Shown: positions 25,627 through 34,122 of the stretch, piece by piece
How the letters are laid out: the number at the start of each line of letters is the position of its first letter
How positions within the stretch are numbered: position 1 is the first letter of the stretch
Assembly (NCBI GenBank): GCA_900544065.1
Contig: UQTR01000002.1
Location: 1 to 64,000, forward strand
Origin: an uncultured Collinsella sp.
Lineage (GTDB): Bacteria; Actinomycetota; Coriobacteriia; Coriobacteriales; Coriobacteriaceae
DNA: 64,000 nucleotides
Direction of reading: 5' to 3'
Notes under the pieces: model-generated
Database searches by the model: none
Seen by the model: only the letters and a program-made list of their open reading frames with translations
Told to the model about the DNA's origin: nothing
Made by a program: the position numbers and the translations under genes

Positions 25627-26832
25627 TCACAATGTTGACCGTCCTTTGCATCCAATTTTCAGCATATCCTCTCTGACGTCGTCGAAATCAAGATGGGTGT
25701 ATGTGTTAAAAGTCACGTTGATGTCGGAGTGGCCCATGATGCATTTTAGCTTCGCAGGGTTCATTCCCCTGCGTGCCATCTTCGAGCAGAAGGTATGTCG
25801 GCAGACATGTGGTGTGATTTTGGGAAGCTCATCCTTGTAGATGCGATTATGTTTCTCTATCGCGTGGTGGAAGTACTTCTCCCAGTGCAGGGCAACACGC
25901 GGCATCTCGTTTTTATCAAGAAACAGAAAACCGCTAACACCGTCAACGACCGGCTCACTCGAAGGCTTTAGACGTTGCGCAAGGATACTCCTGAAACACT
26001 CTGTCACGGCTTGAGTCATGGGAACATAGCGGATCCCGCTCTCCGTCTTGGGACGTTCGATGTAGTATCGCATGTTGCTGGTCCGCTGAAGTTGCTTGTT
26101 TACCCGAATGCTTCCGTTTTTGAAATCAAGGTCTTCGACGGTAAGACCGCAGAATTCAGAAATGCGCAGGCCCGTATTTAGAAGGATGTAGATGGCGTCA
26201 CGATAGCGGTGAAAGTGTTCATCGCCCTCCACGAAAGCAAGAAATCTGCGTTCTTGGTTAGTGGCCAAGGCCTTGCGTGTAACCATGTTGTTTGTCAGTA
26301 TCGTTGCGAGCTCGAAATAGAAGGGATTTCGGCGAATCAGGCTGTTCTCCTCTGCCAGTTGAAACGCCGGTCTCAGAACACCACGGATGCTATGGATTGT
26401 GCTATAGCGCTTGCCGTGGATTTTTTGCAGGTTGATGAGCCATTCCTTGGCATCAAGGGAGGTGACACCGCATATTCGTCGCGAGCCGAATTCATCTGTA
26501 GCAAGAAAATTGAGGATTGTCTTGTAGGCGGCTCGAGTGGATTGTTTCACGGCAGTCTTTGTTTCAGTGTAACGAGATGCGAGTTCGTAGACTGTCATAT
26601 TGTTCGGCGCGACCTTATCAAGCAGATCGCGCTGGATCTCATGCTCCAACGCGCGCAAGCACGGACTGGCTTTCTTCCCCTTCGGAGTTAGATCATGAGT
26701 TGTCAAGGTCCACGAGTAGACGCTCCGCGTTTTACCTCTTGCATCCACATACTTGAAGCAGTAACGGCCGTTTTTTCTCTGGCTTTCCCCGCGTCTGAGG
26801 ATTCGCCCTTTGCTGTCTTTTCTCACAGTCAC
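25627..26832 (-). CDS. int: Tyrosine recombinase (integrase)
   Basis: Site-specific recombinase of 401 residues that integrates and excises the element. The N-terminal region is an arm-binding type domain (GRYCFKYVDARGKTRSVYSW), the middle is a core-binding SAM-like domain, and the catalytic domain has Arg in TGLRISE, HVCRH (HxxR), GHSDINVT and the Tyr nucleophile in NTYTHLDF. The full set of catalytic residues is present. Start GTG 26832 behind AAGGAG. It lies at the left end next to attL, reading towards it. No excisionase was seen. Confidence 0.93.
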   Translation of the reverse strand: MTVRKDSKGRILRRGESQRKNGRYCFKYVDARGKTRSVYSWTLTTHDLTPKGKKASPCLRALEHEIQRDLLDKVAPNNMTVYELASRYTETKTAVKQSTRAAYKTILNFLATDEFGSRRICGVTSLDAKEWLINLQKIHGKRYSTIHSIRGVLRPAFQLAEENSLIRRNPFYFELATILTNNMVTRKALATNQERRFLAFVEGDEHFHRYRDAIYILLNTGLRISEFCGLTVEDLDFKNGSIRVNKQLQRTSNMRYYIERPKTESGIRYVPMTQAVTECFRSILAQRLKPSSEPVVDGVSGFLFLDKNEMPRVALHWEKYFHHAIEKHNRIYKDELPKITPHVCRHTFCSKMARRGMNPAKLKCIMGHSDINVTFNTYTHLDFDDVREDMLKIGCKGRSTL

Positions 26833-26904
26833 TAGCAGGCTCCTTCCTGTTCAGAAAAGAGCCCCGATGCGATATTTCAAGATTATCGCACGGGGCCCGA
26901 TTGG

Positions 26905-28095
26905 TTAAGCTGTCAAGTGCGAAACGGTGTCGAGAAGCTCTTTATAAAGAGCGTTGGCGCAGGACGAGGGGGCGAGTCCTCGCGCATAACTCGAATATGG
27001 GTTTGTACGAGAGGAACCTTCGACCGGCCAGTATCCGTCGAGATCGTGCCTAAACTCAGAGAGACAGATCTCCCTCGTCTGCATCTCCGCAACGACGGAG
27101 AGGCGCCTCTCAAGTTGACCAAATCCGTCGACATCGTTTTGCGGACGATAAGTCGCGGATCGGCGCATCTGTTCTCCATAGAATTCCAAAGGGCTGTAGG
27201 GCGTCGTGACGATTACGAGATCGGCGGCTATCGCTTTGTCGGAATATCGGGACGGTGCCATCACCTCATGCTCCATCGCATAGGGATCCGTGATGCGAAG
27301 CAGGTCGGCGTAGGGGATGGATGAGGGACGAAGTTCGTCAAGAATCACCGTGTGCTTGCCCTCATACCCCTGAAAGATGTCTCTCGTAGATCCAGAGACG
27401 AAGAACGGTTCGCCCTTCCGCTTCGCATAGAGCTTTGCGAGGGTGGACTTCCCCGTTCCAGCAGGCCCGAAGATCCAAACTGATTCCACCCTTCTTTCGC
27501 CCTTGAGCATCAACCCCCGCCATTCCCGGGCCTGAACCTGAAGGCGGCGTGCATAAACGTCTTCGATCTGACGCTATGTCCGGGCATATTCGGATCCGGA
27601 GAGCTGAGAGATCAAGGACTCCTTGTCGATACGACCTTCGAGAAGGTCATCGAGAAGGACTTTGATGCTGCTATGGGACCTCGTTCGAGCAACGCGCGAC
27701 TCAATAGAAGCAAGTAGCGCTGGGTAATCGAAATTGGAGCGCACGATTTTGGGGTCGTACTGATGCTTGGATCGTGCGCCATCCGTTCTGTGGCACAGGT
27801 AGGAAAAACCGTTTTCCACACCTGCCTTCCAAGCCTCGATGCGCTCAGGTTTATCTCCAAGGAGCTTCGCGATGCTATTGAGCGAGCGCGGATTCTGGAA
27901 CTCCATCATCACGTGAAGATGCGCGGCTGCCGGACGTCCCGCGTCCGTCGTGTCGCTGTCGTGCACGATGCCCGCATAGCGCTTCGGGGCGAGTGTTTCG
28001 ATTCTTCGGTACATTTCGTCCACAAGACGGGGCAGGTGATCGAGCTGCTGCTCGTACATCATCGCGCGGGTCTTCATGGGCAGAGAATTGGTCAT
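26905..28095 (-). pseudogene. rep: Rolling-circle Rep protein broken by an in-frame TAG
   Basis: One reading frame of 396 codons with a single amber codon at 27574-27576. Before it (28095-27577): an HUH-type origin nicking domain with HLHVMMEF and a YLCHRTDGARSKHQYDP stretch like the pMV158/RepB family. After it: RQIEDVYARRLQVQ, then a P-loop helicase domain with FGPAGTGKST and VILDE. No frame change separates the halves. Translation would stop after the endonuclease half; a restart at TTG/ATG 27510-27513 is possible but has a poor site. A Tyr codon TAT turned TAG is the simplest origin. Confidence 0.8.
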
Positions 28096-28156
28096 GGTTC
28101 CGAGTCCTTTCTCGTAAATGAGCTATTTCGGGACGATTTTGGAACGCGCCCGAGGG

Positions 28157-28189
28157 TGCGCCTTGGGATAACAAGCTCCCCAAGGCGCA
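28157..28189. other. Hairpin upstream of rep, candidate double-strand origin
   Basis: TGCGCCTTGGG (28157-28167) and CCCAAGGCGCA (28179-28189) form a perfect 11-bp stem with the loop ATAACAAGCTC. Hairpins with an exposed nick site just before rep are typical for rolling-circle origins or oriT. The nick position is not identifiable. Confidence 0.4.
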
Positions 28190-28225
28190 TAAATGAGCAG
28201 AATTTCAAGTAATGGAACAATCGAC

Positions 28226-28257
28226 GGGGTCCGCTTTTGCTGCGCGAAGCGGACCCC
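28226..28257. terminator. Hairpin between rep and the FtsK-like gene
   Basis: GGGGTCCGCTT (28226-28236) pairs with AAGCGGACCCC (28247-28257). It is 8 bp after the FtsK-like stop on the minus strand. It lacks a clear T run, so terminator or single-strand origin are both possible. Confidence 0.45.
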
Positions 28258-28264
28258 GCGGTGG

Positions 28265-29656
28265 TTATTCTCTGAAGTACAGGTCAAGGAGCCGCCCAAG
28301 CTCGCGGTACACGGGGAAGTCCATGATCGGAAAATGCACAAAGCCGATGCGGTCGTGCGCCCCGTCCGTACTGCTGAACCAAGCGTCGCCCGGGGAGAAG
28401 GTGCGAGGTGCACCGAGGTCGAGCAGGCGTTCCGCGCCCCATATGAGCCGCGCCTCGGGAAGCGTCGGCTTGAAGAGGACGCGGGTGCTGCACGCCGAGC
28501 GCAGCATCGACGGCAAGCCCCCCTCCTCAACAGACGCCTCGGCGATCGAGATGATGGCGTAGCAGCCCGCGCTCGCCCCCATCGTTACGATGCGCTTCAC
28601 CAGCCCATCAAACGTCGCGAGGCAGTAATCGGGGTCCTCCTTGCTCGCGCGCTTGGGAAACAGCGTGCGGAGTGCCACGTACTCATCCATGAAGAGAAGC
28701 GAAACGTGAAGCCCCGCATCCCACCAGTGCACGGCGTCTCCCGTCTCTGTCGACCTGTCGTTGAGGAAGCCCTGTCGCTCTTTGATGCTGTCGGCGAACC
28801 GTGATAACGCAGACAGGATTGCGCGAGCGTCCCCGTCAGCATTCAGTGAAACCACGCGAGGAAGTCGGGAGAGCTCGGCCTGCTTGGGGTCTATGATGAG
28901 GACTTGCGATCCGTGTCCGTCAGGACCAGCCAACAGGGCTTGGAGCAAGAGGGCGATCACGCCCGTGGTCTTTCCAGCGATGAGCATGGAACCGGAGGTG
29001 CGGAGGTCGATGCTCGTGCCGTTTTGAACGCGGAATTCGTAGGCGTTCGCCGGGCACAAATCCTCGACACGCGATGCCTTGATCTCTCGATGCAACGTCA
29101 CATCTTCAAGGAAGAAGGTCACTTGATTGCATGCGACGTCTGCTTCGGCAAGTACGACGGCGTAGCGGGAGAACCTTCCGCGAAGTCGGGAGCTAATGCT
29201 AGGTCCCATCTTCGATATTTCTTCTGCCGTTGAGGATGAGGTTGAGATGGCGAGCTCGAACTGTCCAGGAGCCGTCTCTTTGCAAGAGATGTCGGGAAGA
29301 AGCTCGCCTTCTCGCAGGTGTAGAGGATTCCCGTAACGTGGATCAAAGAGCCCCTTCCTAATGCGTGCATGCAACCGTGTTGATTCAGATAGCATGACGT
29401 AATGTGTGATCCCTCCCGCAAACAACATGGTCCCAGCGAGGCTAAGAGTGGCCGCTGCGGAGGTAAGGTTGCCGCCAAACGCCATCACCGTACTGGGCTC
29501 TATGGCGATGGGCGCAAGAATGGTGTTCACGAATAGCCCGATGCAATAAACGCACGCGGCGACCGCAAATAAAGCGACCCCCAGCACACAAAGCTTTGCG
29601 CTGGGGGTCGAATACACGATCGCCGGTGCGCCACTGGAGTAACGCACCACAATCAC
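28265..29656 (-). CDS. FtsK/SpoIIIE-like DNA translocase (TraB-like) with shortened Walker A
   Basis: Membrane-anchored protein of 463 residues. Two membrane helices lie near residues 25-50 and 65-90, followed by a translocase domain with VLIIDPKQAEL and LLFMDEYVAL (Walker B). Such proteins move double-stranded DNA between cells in actinomycete elements. Where FtsK has AG-x-TGSGK(S/T), this protein reads MLIAGKTTGVIALL: five residues of the P-loop seem to be missing, so ATP binding is doubtful. Start GTG 29656 directly after the stop of the DUF961-like gene. Confidence 0.75.
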   Translation of the reverse strand: MIVVRYSSGAPAIVYSTPSAKLCVLGVALFAVAACVYCIGLFVNTILAPIAIEPSTVMAFGGNLTSAAATLSLAGTMLFAGGITHYVMLSESTRLHARIRKGLFDPRYGNPLHLREGELLPDISCKETAPGQFELAISTSSSTAEEISKMGPSISSRLRGRFSRYAVVLAEADVACNQVTFFLEDVTLHREIKASRVEDLCPANAYEFRVQNGTSIDLRTSGSMLIAGKTTGVIALLLQALLAGPDGHGSQVLIIDPKQAELSRLPRVVSLNADGDARAILSALSRFADSIKERQGFLNDRSTETGDAVHWWDAGLHVSLLFMDEYVALRTLFPKRASKEDPDYCLATFDGLVKRIVTMGASAGCYAIISIAEASVEEGGLPSMLRSACSTRVLFKPTLPEARLIWGAERLLDLGAPRTFSPGDAWFSSTDGAHDRIGFVHFPIMDFPVYRELGRLLDLYFRE

Positions 29657-30004
29657 CTAGCCCTTCGCGGGGATGACGGTAATGCCGTCCGCCGTGATGG
29701 ACAACTGGTTGCGATAATCACCGTAAACCTTTGCGACCACGCCGGTGGGAATGACGTGCTGATTGACGGGAATCTCGATATCGTTCGAAACCTTGATGGA
29801 AAGCTTCTCGAAACGATTGCTGACCACCTCGCCTTCGTTTTGGTGATACTGCGTGTTATCGGTTGTGATCACCACGTCGATCTTGGTGCCGCGATGCTCT
29901 TTGGTGTTTTAATCAACCCATTTACCACCTCCGACACAAAGGAAACGCTTGCCTTTCGCAAAAGCTTCCCAATCGAACTTCATAAACTGATTCAATTTCC
30001 TCAT
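29657..30004 (-). pseudogene. DUF961/YdcP-like element protein broken by an in-frame TAA
   Basis: One frame of 116 codons from ATG 30004 (GAGAGGAG upstream) with a TAA at 29909-29911. It reads MRKLNQFMKFDWEAFAKGKR... to WVD, stop, then NTKEHRGTKIDVVITTDNTQ and on to VIPAKG. The pattern GTK-x-x-VVI-x-x-D-x-T-x-Y followed by a phrase like NRFEKLSIKV is what I associate with the DUF961 proteins of Tn916/ICEBs1-type elements, whose role is unknown. The C-terminal half alone has no ribosome site. Confidence 0.6.
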
Positions 30005-30026
30005 ACTCGAACTCCTCTCAATCCAA

Positions 30027-30350
30027 TTATTTGCTGACTCCGCGTTGCGGCTCGCCGTGGACATCGAGATAGAGGCGCAGGACGTTGCGCAAGATCTCCT
30101 CGACATTTCTTGTTGCGGCATGAAGATCATCGTCCCCAAACATTGCCCCATGGAGCTTCGTGTGGGCACAAAGAATCTGGCGATACATGACGCGAGAGAA
30201 CATCTCTTCGGCCTTCAGGGCATGTCGAACAGCTCGTTCAGAACAAGTCGGCATGCTCGCCGAAGACTCCTTTATAGACGACATTGCCGTACTGGTTGTT
30301 GAGATGGAGCCGCATTCAAACGGTCCGCGCATGATCTTCGGTCGGGTCAT
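30027..30350 (-). pseudogene. Small element gene, probably frameshifted
   Basis: A frame of 107 codons opens at ATG 30350 behind AAAGAGG. The second half (RAVRHALKAEEMFSRVMYRQ, then LHGAMFGDDDL) looks like real helical protein, but residues 17-35 are Ser/Thr-rich and unnatural. The other frame over the same stretch reads MRLHLNNQYGNVVYKGVFGE then HADLF and stops; dropping one T in TTCTGAACG (near 30240) joins it to ERAVRHALKAEE. I infer one or two frameshifts. No family recognised. Confidence 0.45.
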
Positions 30351-30711
30351 ACATACCTCTTTCCTAAAATTGGATATTACCGACGATTCGTCAATCGTCA
30401 TCGAGCACTCGGTGAGCACATCATGCCATAAGCTTCTGAGCTGGGATTATTTCGCAAGGACCTGTCGTTCTCGACGTCCTCTGATGAGAAGAAGTGGGGC
30501 GTAATGATGACAAAGTATTCAATCACGGAACAAACACAATTTAATAATCACCCAGATGGGGCAAATATGGACATCCAGATATTGAATCGTCGGTATCGTT
30601 GGTGTCGCTGAGCCTTCAGGCTGAGGGGGATGGGCCATTTGCGCTGAGTTGCTTGTAAAACGGGGGAGGGGATATCAGAAGAAGGCGGCTTGCAGAAGAC
30701 ATGCCTGAGCG

Positions 30712-32250
30712 CTAGAGGAGGGGCTGACCAATAGTGTGCTCCTCTTCTGGGGCCAAATCCAAGCGGAGGGGGCATGAGGCCGAGAGGAACTGCTCGTCAT
30801 GGCTCACCAAAACAAGCGCGCCGGGAAAGGCGGAAAGCGCTCGCTCGAGTGCCTCCACCGAGTGCAGGTCCAGGTGATTCGTGGGTTCGTCCATGACGAT
30901 GATTTCGGGGGCATCTAGTATACCGCGGGCGAGCATGAGCTTCCGCAGCTCCCCCGGGCTGATGTTCTCGCCGGACAATATTCGTTCGGGATCCGAATTG
31001 AGTTGCGCAACGATCGAAAGCAGGGCTCCACGTTCGGCTTGGGGCAGGTCCTTGATTTCCGAGAGGAATTCAATTGAGGATGAATCGTCGACTTCCTGAG
31101 GGATATACAGCGTGCGAATGTCCAATCCCGTGGCCTTGCGGCCTTCCAATATCTCCAGGATATGCTTGACCAGTGTTGTTTTCCCCGCTCCGTTGGGGCC
31201 GCTTATGCCCAGATGATCGGTATTTCCCAGATAAATCTCGGGAACCCGCAAAGATTGCCTCGGGCCGCACGGTATGCGATCTGAGCTGACGTGAATCAGT
31301 GTTTTGCGCGGGCTGGGTTGCGCTTCCATCCACAAGGTGCTTTCGTAGCGCTTTTCGACATGGTGGGCGTCGACGGCGGCTTGCGCGCGCTGGATTCGGG
31401 AGTCCATGCGCGAAGCGAGCTTGCCCGCAACGCCGTCTCTGCCAGTGAGAATGGCGAGTTTGATTCGTGCTTTCGCGTCGTGATCCTTCGGATCGACATG
31501 ACGGGCGCTTCTCTTGGATGCGGACCGTGAGGCGTTTTCAACGCGCCTGATATACTCAGCCTTCATGCGCTTTTCTTCGGATCGCGCAATCGATTTGGCC
31601 CGCGCCGCGCTTTCGCGCTCCAGATTCGCCTGCGAGCGAGCTTGGGAGTAGTTGCCGGGGCGCATGGTGACGTGCCCCGACTCAAAGCACAGGCAGTCCT
31701 TTGCCAAGGAGTCGAGCAACGCACGGTCGTGCGAGACGAGGAGGCCAATACCCTTGTACTCGGCGAGTGCTTTGCAAATCTGCCTTCTGCATTCTGCGTC
31801 CACATGGTTAGTCGGTTCATCCATTGCCAGAAGATCGGGATTCTGCCAAAGCGCGACGGCTATTTGAATTTTCTTCTGCTCGCCACCGGAGAGCTCGGAA
31901 AAACGCCAGAGCATATCATCGGTGATGCGGAGCATCCTTCTGAGGTGCGTGGTCGCCGGGGCGAAGTCGCACGCAAAATCGAAGAGCATGGGCGGTTCGA
32001 CTCCGGCTTCTTGCGCGCAATATGCGGAGACGAGACGCGGTGAAACGACGCCGCGATCTGGAATCAGAAGTCCGCACGCAATGCGGACGAAAGTTGATTT
32101 CCCGCACCCGTTGTCTCCGACGATGCCGTGCCAGCCGGGGGCAAATGTCGCCGACACGTTGTCGAGTGCGGGCATTGCGCTGCCAGGATATGCATAAGTA
32201 ATATGGGAAAGAACGAGGGTGGTGGAGCTGTTCAAATTGGTTCTTGACAT
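30712..32250 (-). CDS. ABC-F ATPase, probable antibiotic-resistance (ribosome protection) protein
   Basis: Soluble tandem ATPase of 512 residues without membrane helices. Domain 1: GDNGCGKST, LSGGE, LLAMDEPTNHVD. A basic, Arg/Lys-rich linker (about 200-290) follows. Domain 2: GPNGAGKTT, degenerate signature ISPGE, IIVMDEPTNHLD. Both catalytic Glu are present. Resistance ABC-F proteins dislodge drugs from the ribosome through this linker; housekeeping ABC-F proteins share the layout, but location as cargo of an integrative element favours resistance. The drug class is not predictable. The leader shows hairpins that could gate translation. Confidence 0.82.
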   Translation of the reverse strand: MSRTNLNSSTTLVLSHITYAYPGSAMPALDNVSATFAPGWHGIVGDNGCGKSTFVRIACGLLIPDRGVVSPRLVSAYCAQEAGVEPPMLFDFACDFAPATTHLRRMLRITDDMLWRFSELSGGEQKKIQIAVALWQNPDLLAMDEPTNHVDAECRRQICKALAEYKGIGLLVSHDRALLDSLAKDCLCFESGHVTMRPGNYSQARSQANLERESAARAKSIARSEEKRMKAEYIRRVENASRSASKRSARHVDPKDHDAKARIKLAILTGRDGVAGKLASRMDSRIQRAQAAVDAHHVEKRYESTLWMEAQPSPRKTLIHVSSDRIPCGPRQSLRVPEIYLGNTDHLGISGPNGAGKTTLVKHILEILEGRKATGLDIRTLYIPQEVDDSSSIEFLSEIKDLPQAERGALLSIVAQLNSDPERILSGENISPGELRKLMLARGILDAPEIIVMDEPTNHLDLHSVEALERALSAFPGALVLVSHDEQFLSASCPLRLDLAPEEEHTIGQPLL

Positions 32251-32364
32251 TGTGCCTCCTCGGCATGGGAGGCCGCGTTTTGCCGCATATGCTCTGATTG
32301 GCTCGTTCCGACCAACGTGAACGCCCGTCGACTCGAGTCAAGCTGAAAGAAAATGAGTCGACGG
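32232..32364 (-). promoter_or_regulatory. ABC-F leader with RBS-masking hairpin and short leader ORF
   Basis: On the minus strand GCCTCC and GGAGGC (32254-32273) form a hairpin that hides the GGAGG of the ABC-F gene. A second perfect stem pairs 32355-32364 with 32325-32334 (CCGTCGACTC/GAGTCGACGG). An 18-codon ORF (MRQNAASHAEEAQCQEPI, 32288-32232) runs through the first hairpin and over the ABC-F start. This fits drug-responsive attenuation, though the leader ORF lacks a clear ribosome site. Confidence 0.5.
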
Positions 32365-32951
32365 CAATGCTCGCAAAGGTAGTGTTTAGGATATACGAGG
32401 ATCAGTGAAAAGACGATACGACAAATGTGCAGCCAGATTTATTCTTGGATAGATGGCAATTTGCAAATTGGCGTCGATATGTATCGTCTACAGCTTCACG
32501 AATCCTTTTCCTTTCCGGGGCGCTGGCTTGGCATATGGGCCTGCGCTGCATTCTTCCGTAGAGTCTAACAAAGCAATAATGCGGACGCAAGGAGGCGTTG
32601 CGTCTGAAAGCACGCCATTGCGTTGGACGCTTGAAGGGGTTTGCAAGTCGATTGAAAGAATACTAGTGCATCCGCTTCTTGTAACTAGCATGCGATGGTG
32701 GGCGTCGTGAATGTTGAGCGAGGTCATCGACTTGATTTTTCTGGTGTTTGAGATATTAGCTTTCGCGATTTACCCTCCAAATTGCAGAGGTTTGAGACGA
32801 CCGGAAAGGAATGCTTATGCTCGATTCTCCGTTCTTCAGCTACTGGGGAAAGGCGAAAGGAGTTGCTTTTCTCCATCACGGCAATATCGCATCGGGGCTC
32901 AAAGTCGTAAAAACGTCGTAAGGTACGCGATATGGTTCGCCGGGATCCTAA
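32365..32951. other. Right end of the element, no convincing gene
   Basis: 587 bp of lower-GC sequence. Open frames here are short and lack ribosome sites, apart from a 34-codon frame (32817-32921) behind GGAAAGGA. Two arm-type sites GTCGTAA are at 32904-32910 and 32915-32921. Confidence 0.5.
32904..32921. promoter_or_regulatory. Right arm-type integrase sites
   Basis: Direct repeats GTCGTAA 11 bp apart, matching the sites at the left end and lying about 62 bp inside the right core. Confidence 0.6.
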
Positions 32952-33014
32952 CTAGCTAGGCATTTTTCTGAATCTGCAGATGTTCCCATGACAGATAAAC
33001 AGTACGCGTTGCAT
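32952..33014 (-). pseudogene. Cut-off native 5' end of the LMW-PTP gene (attR)
   Basis: ATG 33014 with GAAAGG upstream opens MQRVLFICHGNICR, the start and P-loop of an LMW tyrosine phosphatase, then runs into element sequence (FRKMPS) and stops. The att core 32983-32995 covers the same codons as in attL. It is the original start of the gene now rebuilt at 25465. Confidence 0.85.
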
Positions 33015-33074
33015 AGAACGACACCTTTCATATAGAAGGCTGCTAAAGAGTCGAAGCCGGGCGCATACAGAGTT

Positions 33075-33824
33075 TTATTTCTTAGCCAGTTTGAAGTAGC
33101 GCTCAAATATCAATTCGAAAACGTAATAGAACATCAATCGACTGTCGAGGTCCATGCTGCCCAAGCGGATTTCTTTTTGCACGGTGTAGATAGGGTAGTC
33201 GGCTAGTTTCGAGAGAGAATTTCGAGAAAAGCCGGTGAGCGTGACGACCTTGCATCCGCGTGTTTTGGCTATCGATGTGGCGTCAATAGAGACCTGTGTC
33301 TCGCCGCTTACGGAAACGCTGAAGACCAGGTCGTTTTTGCCGAGGAGTTCTGCGTAATGCCTCATGACGTGGCGTTCACTGAGCGTATCGGTGTTCTTGC
33401 CCATAATTTTGAGCTTTTCAGCCATTTCGAGGCACGGGTACTTCGAAAAACCCGAGCAGAAGAACACGATATGCGAGGCGTCCTGGATAAGACTCACAAC
33501 CGAATCGATGACCCGGTCGTTAAGCAGATCTTTGGTCTGTACGAGCTGGGTGTCGAGCGGAAGCGTCTCGATAGTGAATCGATTGCGGTCGAGCGAGGCG
33601 GAATACGATTGTTTGAGCTCCGTAAACCCCGAGAAGCCAAGCTTATGGGCAAGCCTGACGATTGTATTGGGAGCAACAAAGAACCGTTCAGCAACGCTCT
33701 TAAGCGTGACATCGTCAATATCATCACGCAGCTCGATGATGTAGCGCATGATCTCGCTTTCGAGATCGTTGAGCTTGCTTTCGCCAGCTCGCACATGATC
33801 ATAAAAAGATTCTTGATCTTTCAT
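33075..33824 (-). CDS. MurR/RpiR-family transcriptional regulator
   Basis: Regulator of 249 residues: N-terminal HTH_6 domain (VTLKSVAERFFVAPNTIVRLAHKLGFSGF in outline) and a C-terminal SIS domain for a sugar phosphate (VFFCSGFSKYPCLEMAEKL, FSVSVSGETQ). The start is set at ATG 33824 (MKDQESFYDHV); the frame is open further upstream but without homology. It is divergent from the GH4/PTS genes 298 bp away and probably controls them through the phosphorylated alpha-glucoside. Before insertion of the element it lay directly upstream of the phosphatase gene. Confidence 0.87.
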   Translation of the reverse strand: MKDQESFYDHVRAGESKLNDLESEIMRYIIELRDDIDDVTLKSVAERFFVAPNTIVRLAHKLGFSGFTELKQSYSASLDRNRFTIETLPLDTQLVQTKDLLNDRVIDSVVSLIQDASHIVFFCSGFSKYPCLEMAEKLKIMGKNTDTLSERHVMRHYAELLGKNDLVFSVSVSGETQVSIDATSIAKTRGCKVVTLTGFSRNSLSKLADYPIYTVQKEIRLGSMDLDSRLMFYYVFELIFERYFKLAKK

Positions 33825-34122
33825 AAGATGTTTCAGCCCCTCGCACCTCGCCGTACATATGGTACCGCTTTGTGTAGCCAGGTGAGAAATCGGTAATTGG
33901 TCAAGATTGCCTATTGCCCACGAGCTGGGCAAACGTGCGTGTCTGTCTACACATATCTGTGTTGTGAGCGAAATCATGTGTCCCCGTTTCGCATTGGCTC
34001 ATACGGAGACTCGCAAATGACCTTATGTCGCAAAATAGCAATCGAAACGAAGCAAGCCGAGGACAACCGCGGAGCCCAAGGTCTTCGAGAACACCGATCA
34101 GCCAACCCTGGAGGGACGGAAC

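Larger units (their letters stand above)
25434..32995. mobile_element. Integrative element (AICE-like) inserted in the LMW-PTP gene, partly decayed
   Basis: About 7.56 kb bounded by direct repeats of TTCCCATGACAGA (25434-25446 and 32983-32995), extended by CAGAT on the left and by AAA one base beyond the core on the right. Contents, all leftward: tyrosine integrase, rep with an in-frame stop, FtsK/TraB-like protein, DUF961-like gene with an in-frame stop, a small frameshifted gene, and an ABC-F cargo gene. Integrase, Rep and a single FtsK-like translocase are the core of actinomycete integrative conjugative elements. The damage suggests it can no longer replicate or transfer by itself, though the integrase looks intact. 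Confidence 0.85.

Noticed and set aside
27574..29911. Stop-codon reassignment or programmed readthrough in the integrative element
   Set aside because: One gene has TAG and another TAA, while chromosomal genes end normally with all three stops; damage in other genes of the element fits decay better.
32817..32921. 34-codon frame MLDSPFFSYWGKAKG... that resembles the start of Cas3
   Set aside because: Only about 15 residues resemble it, the rest does not, and it ends inside the arm-type sites. There are no cas genes or repeats nearby.
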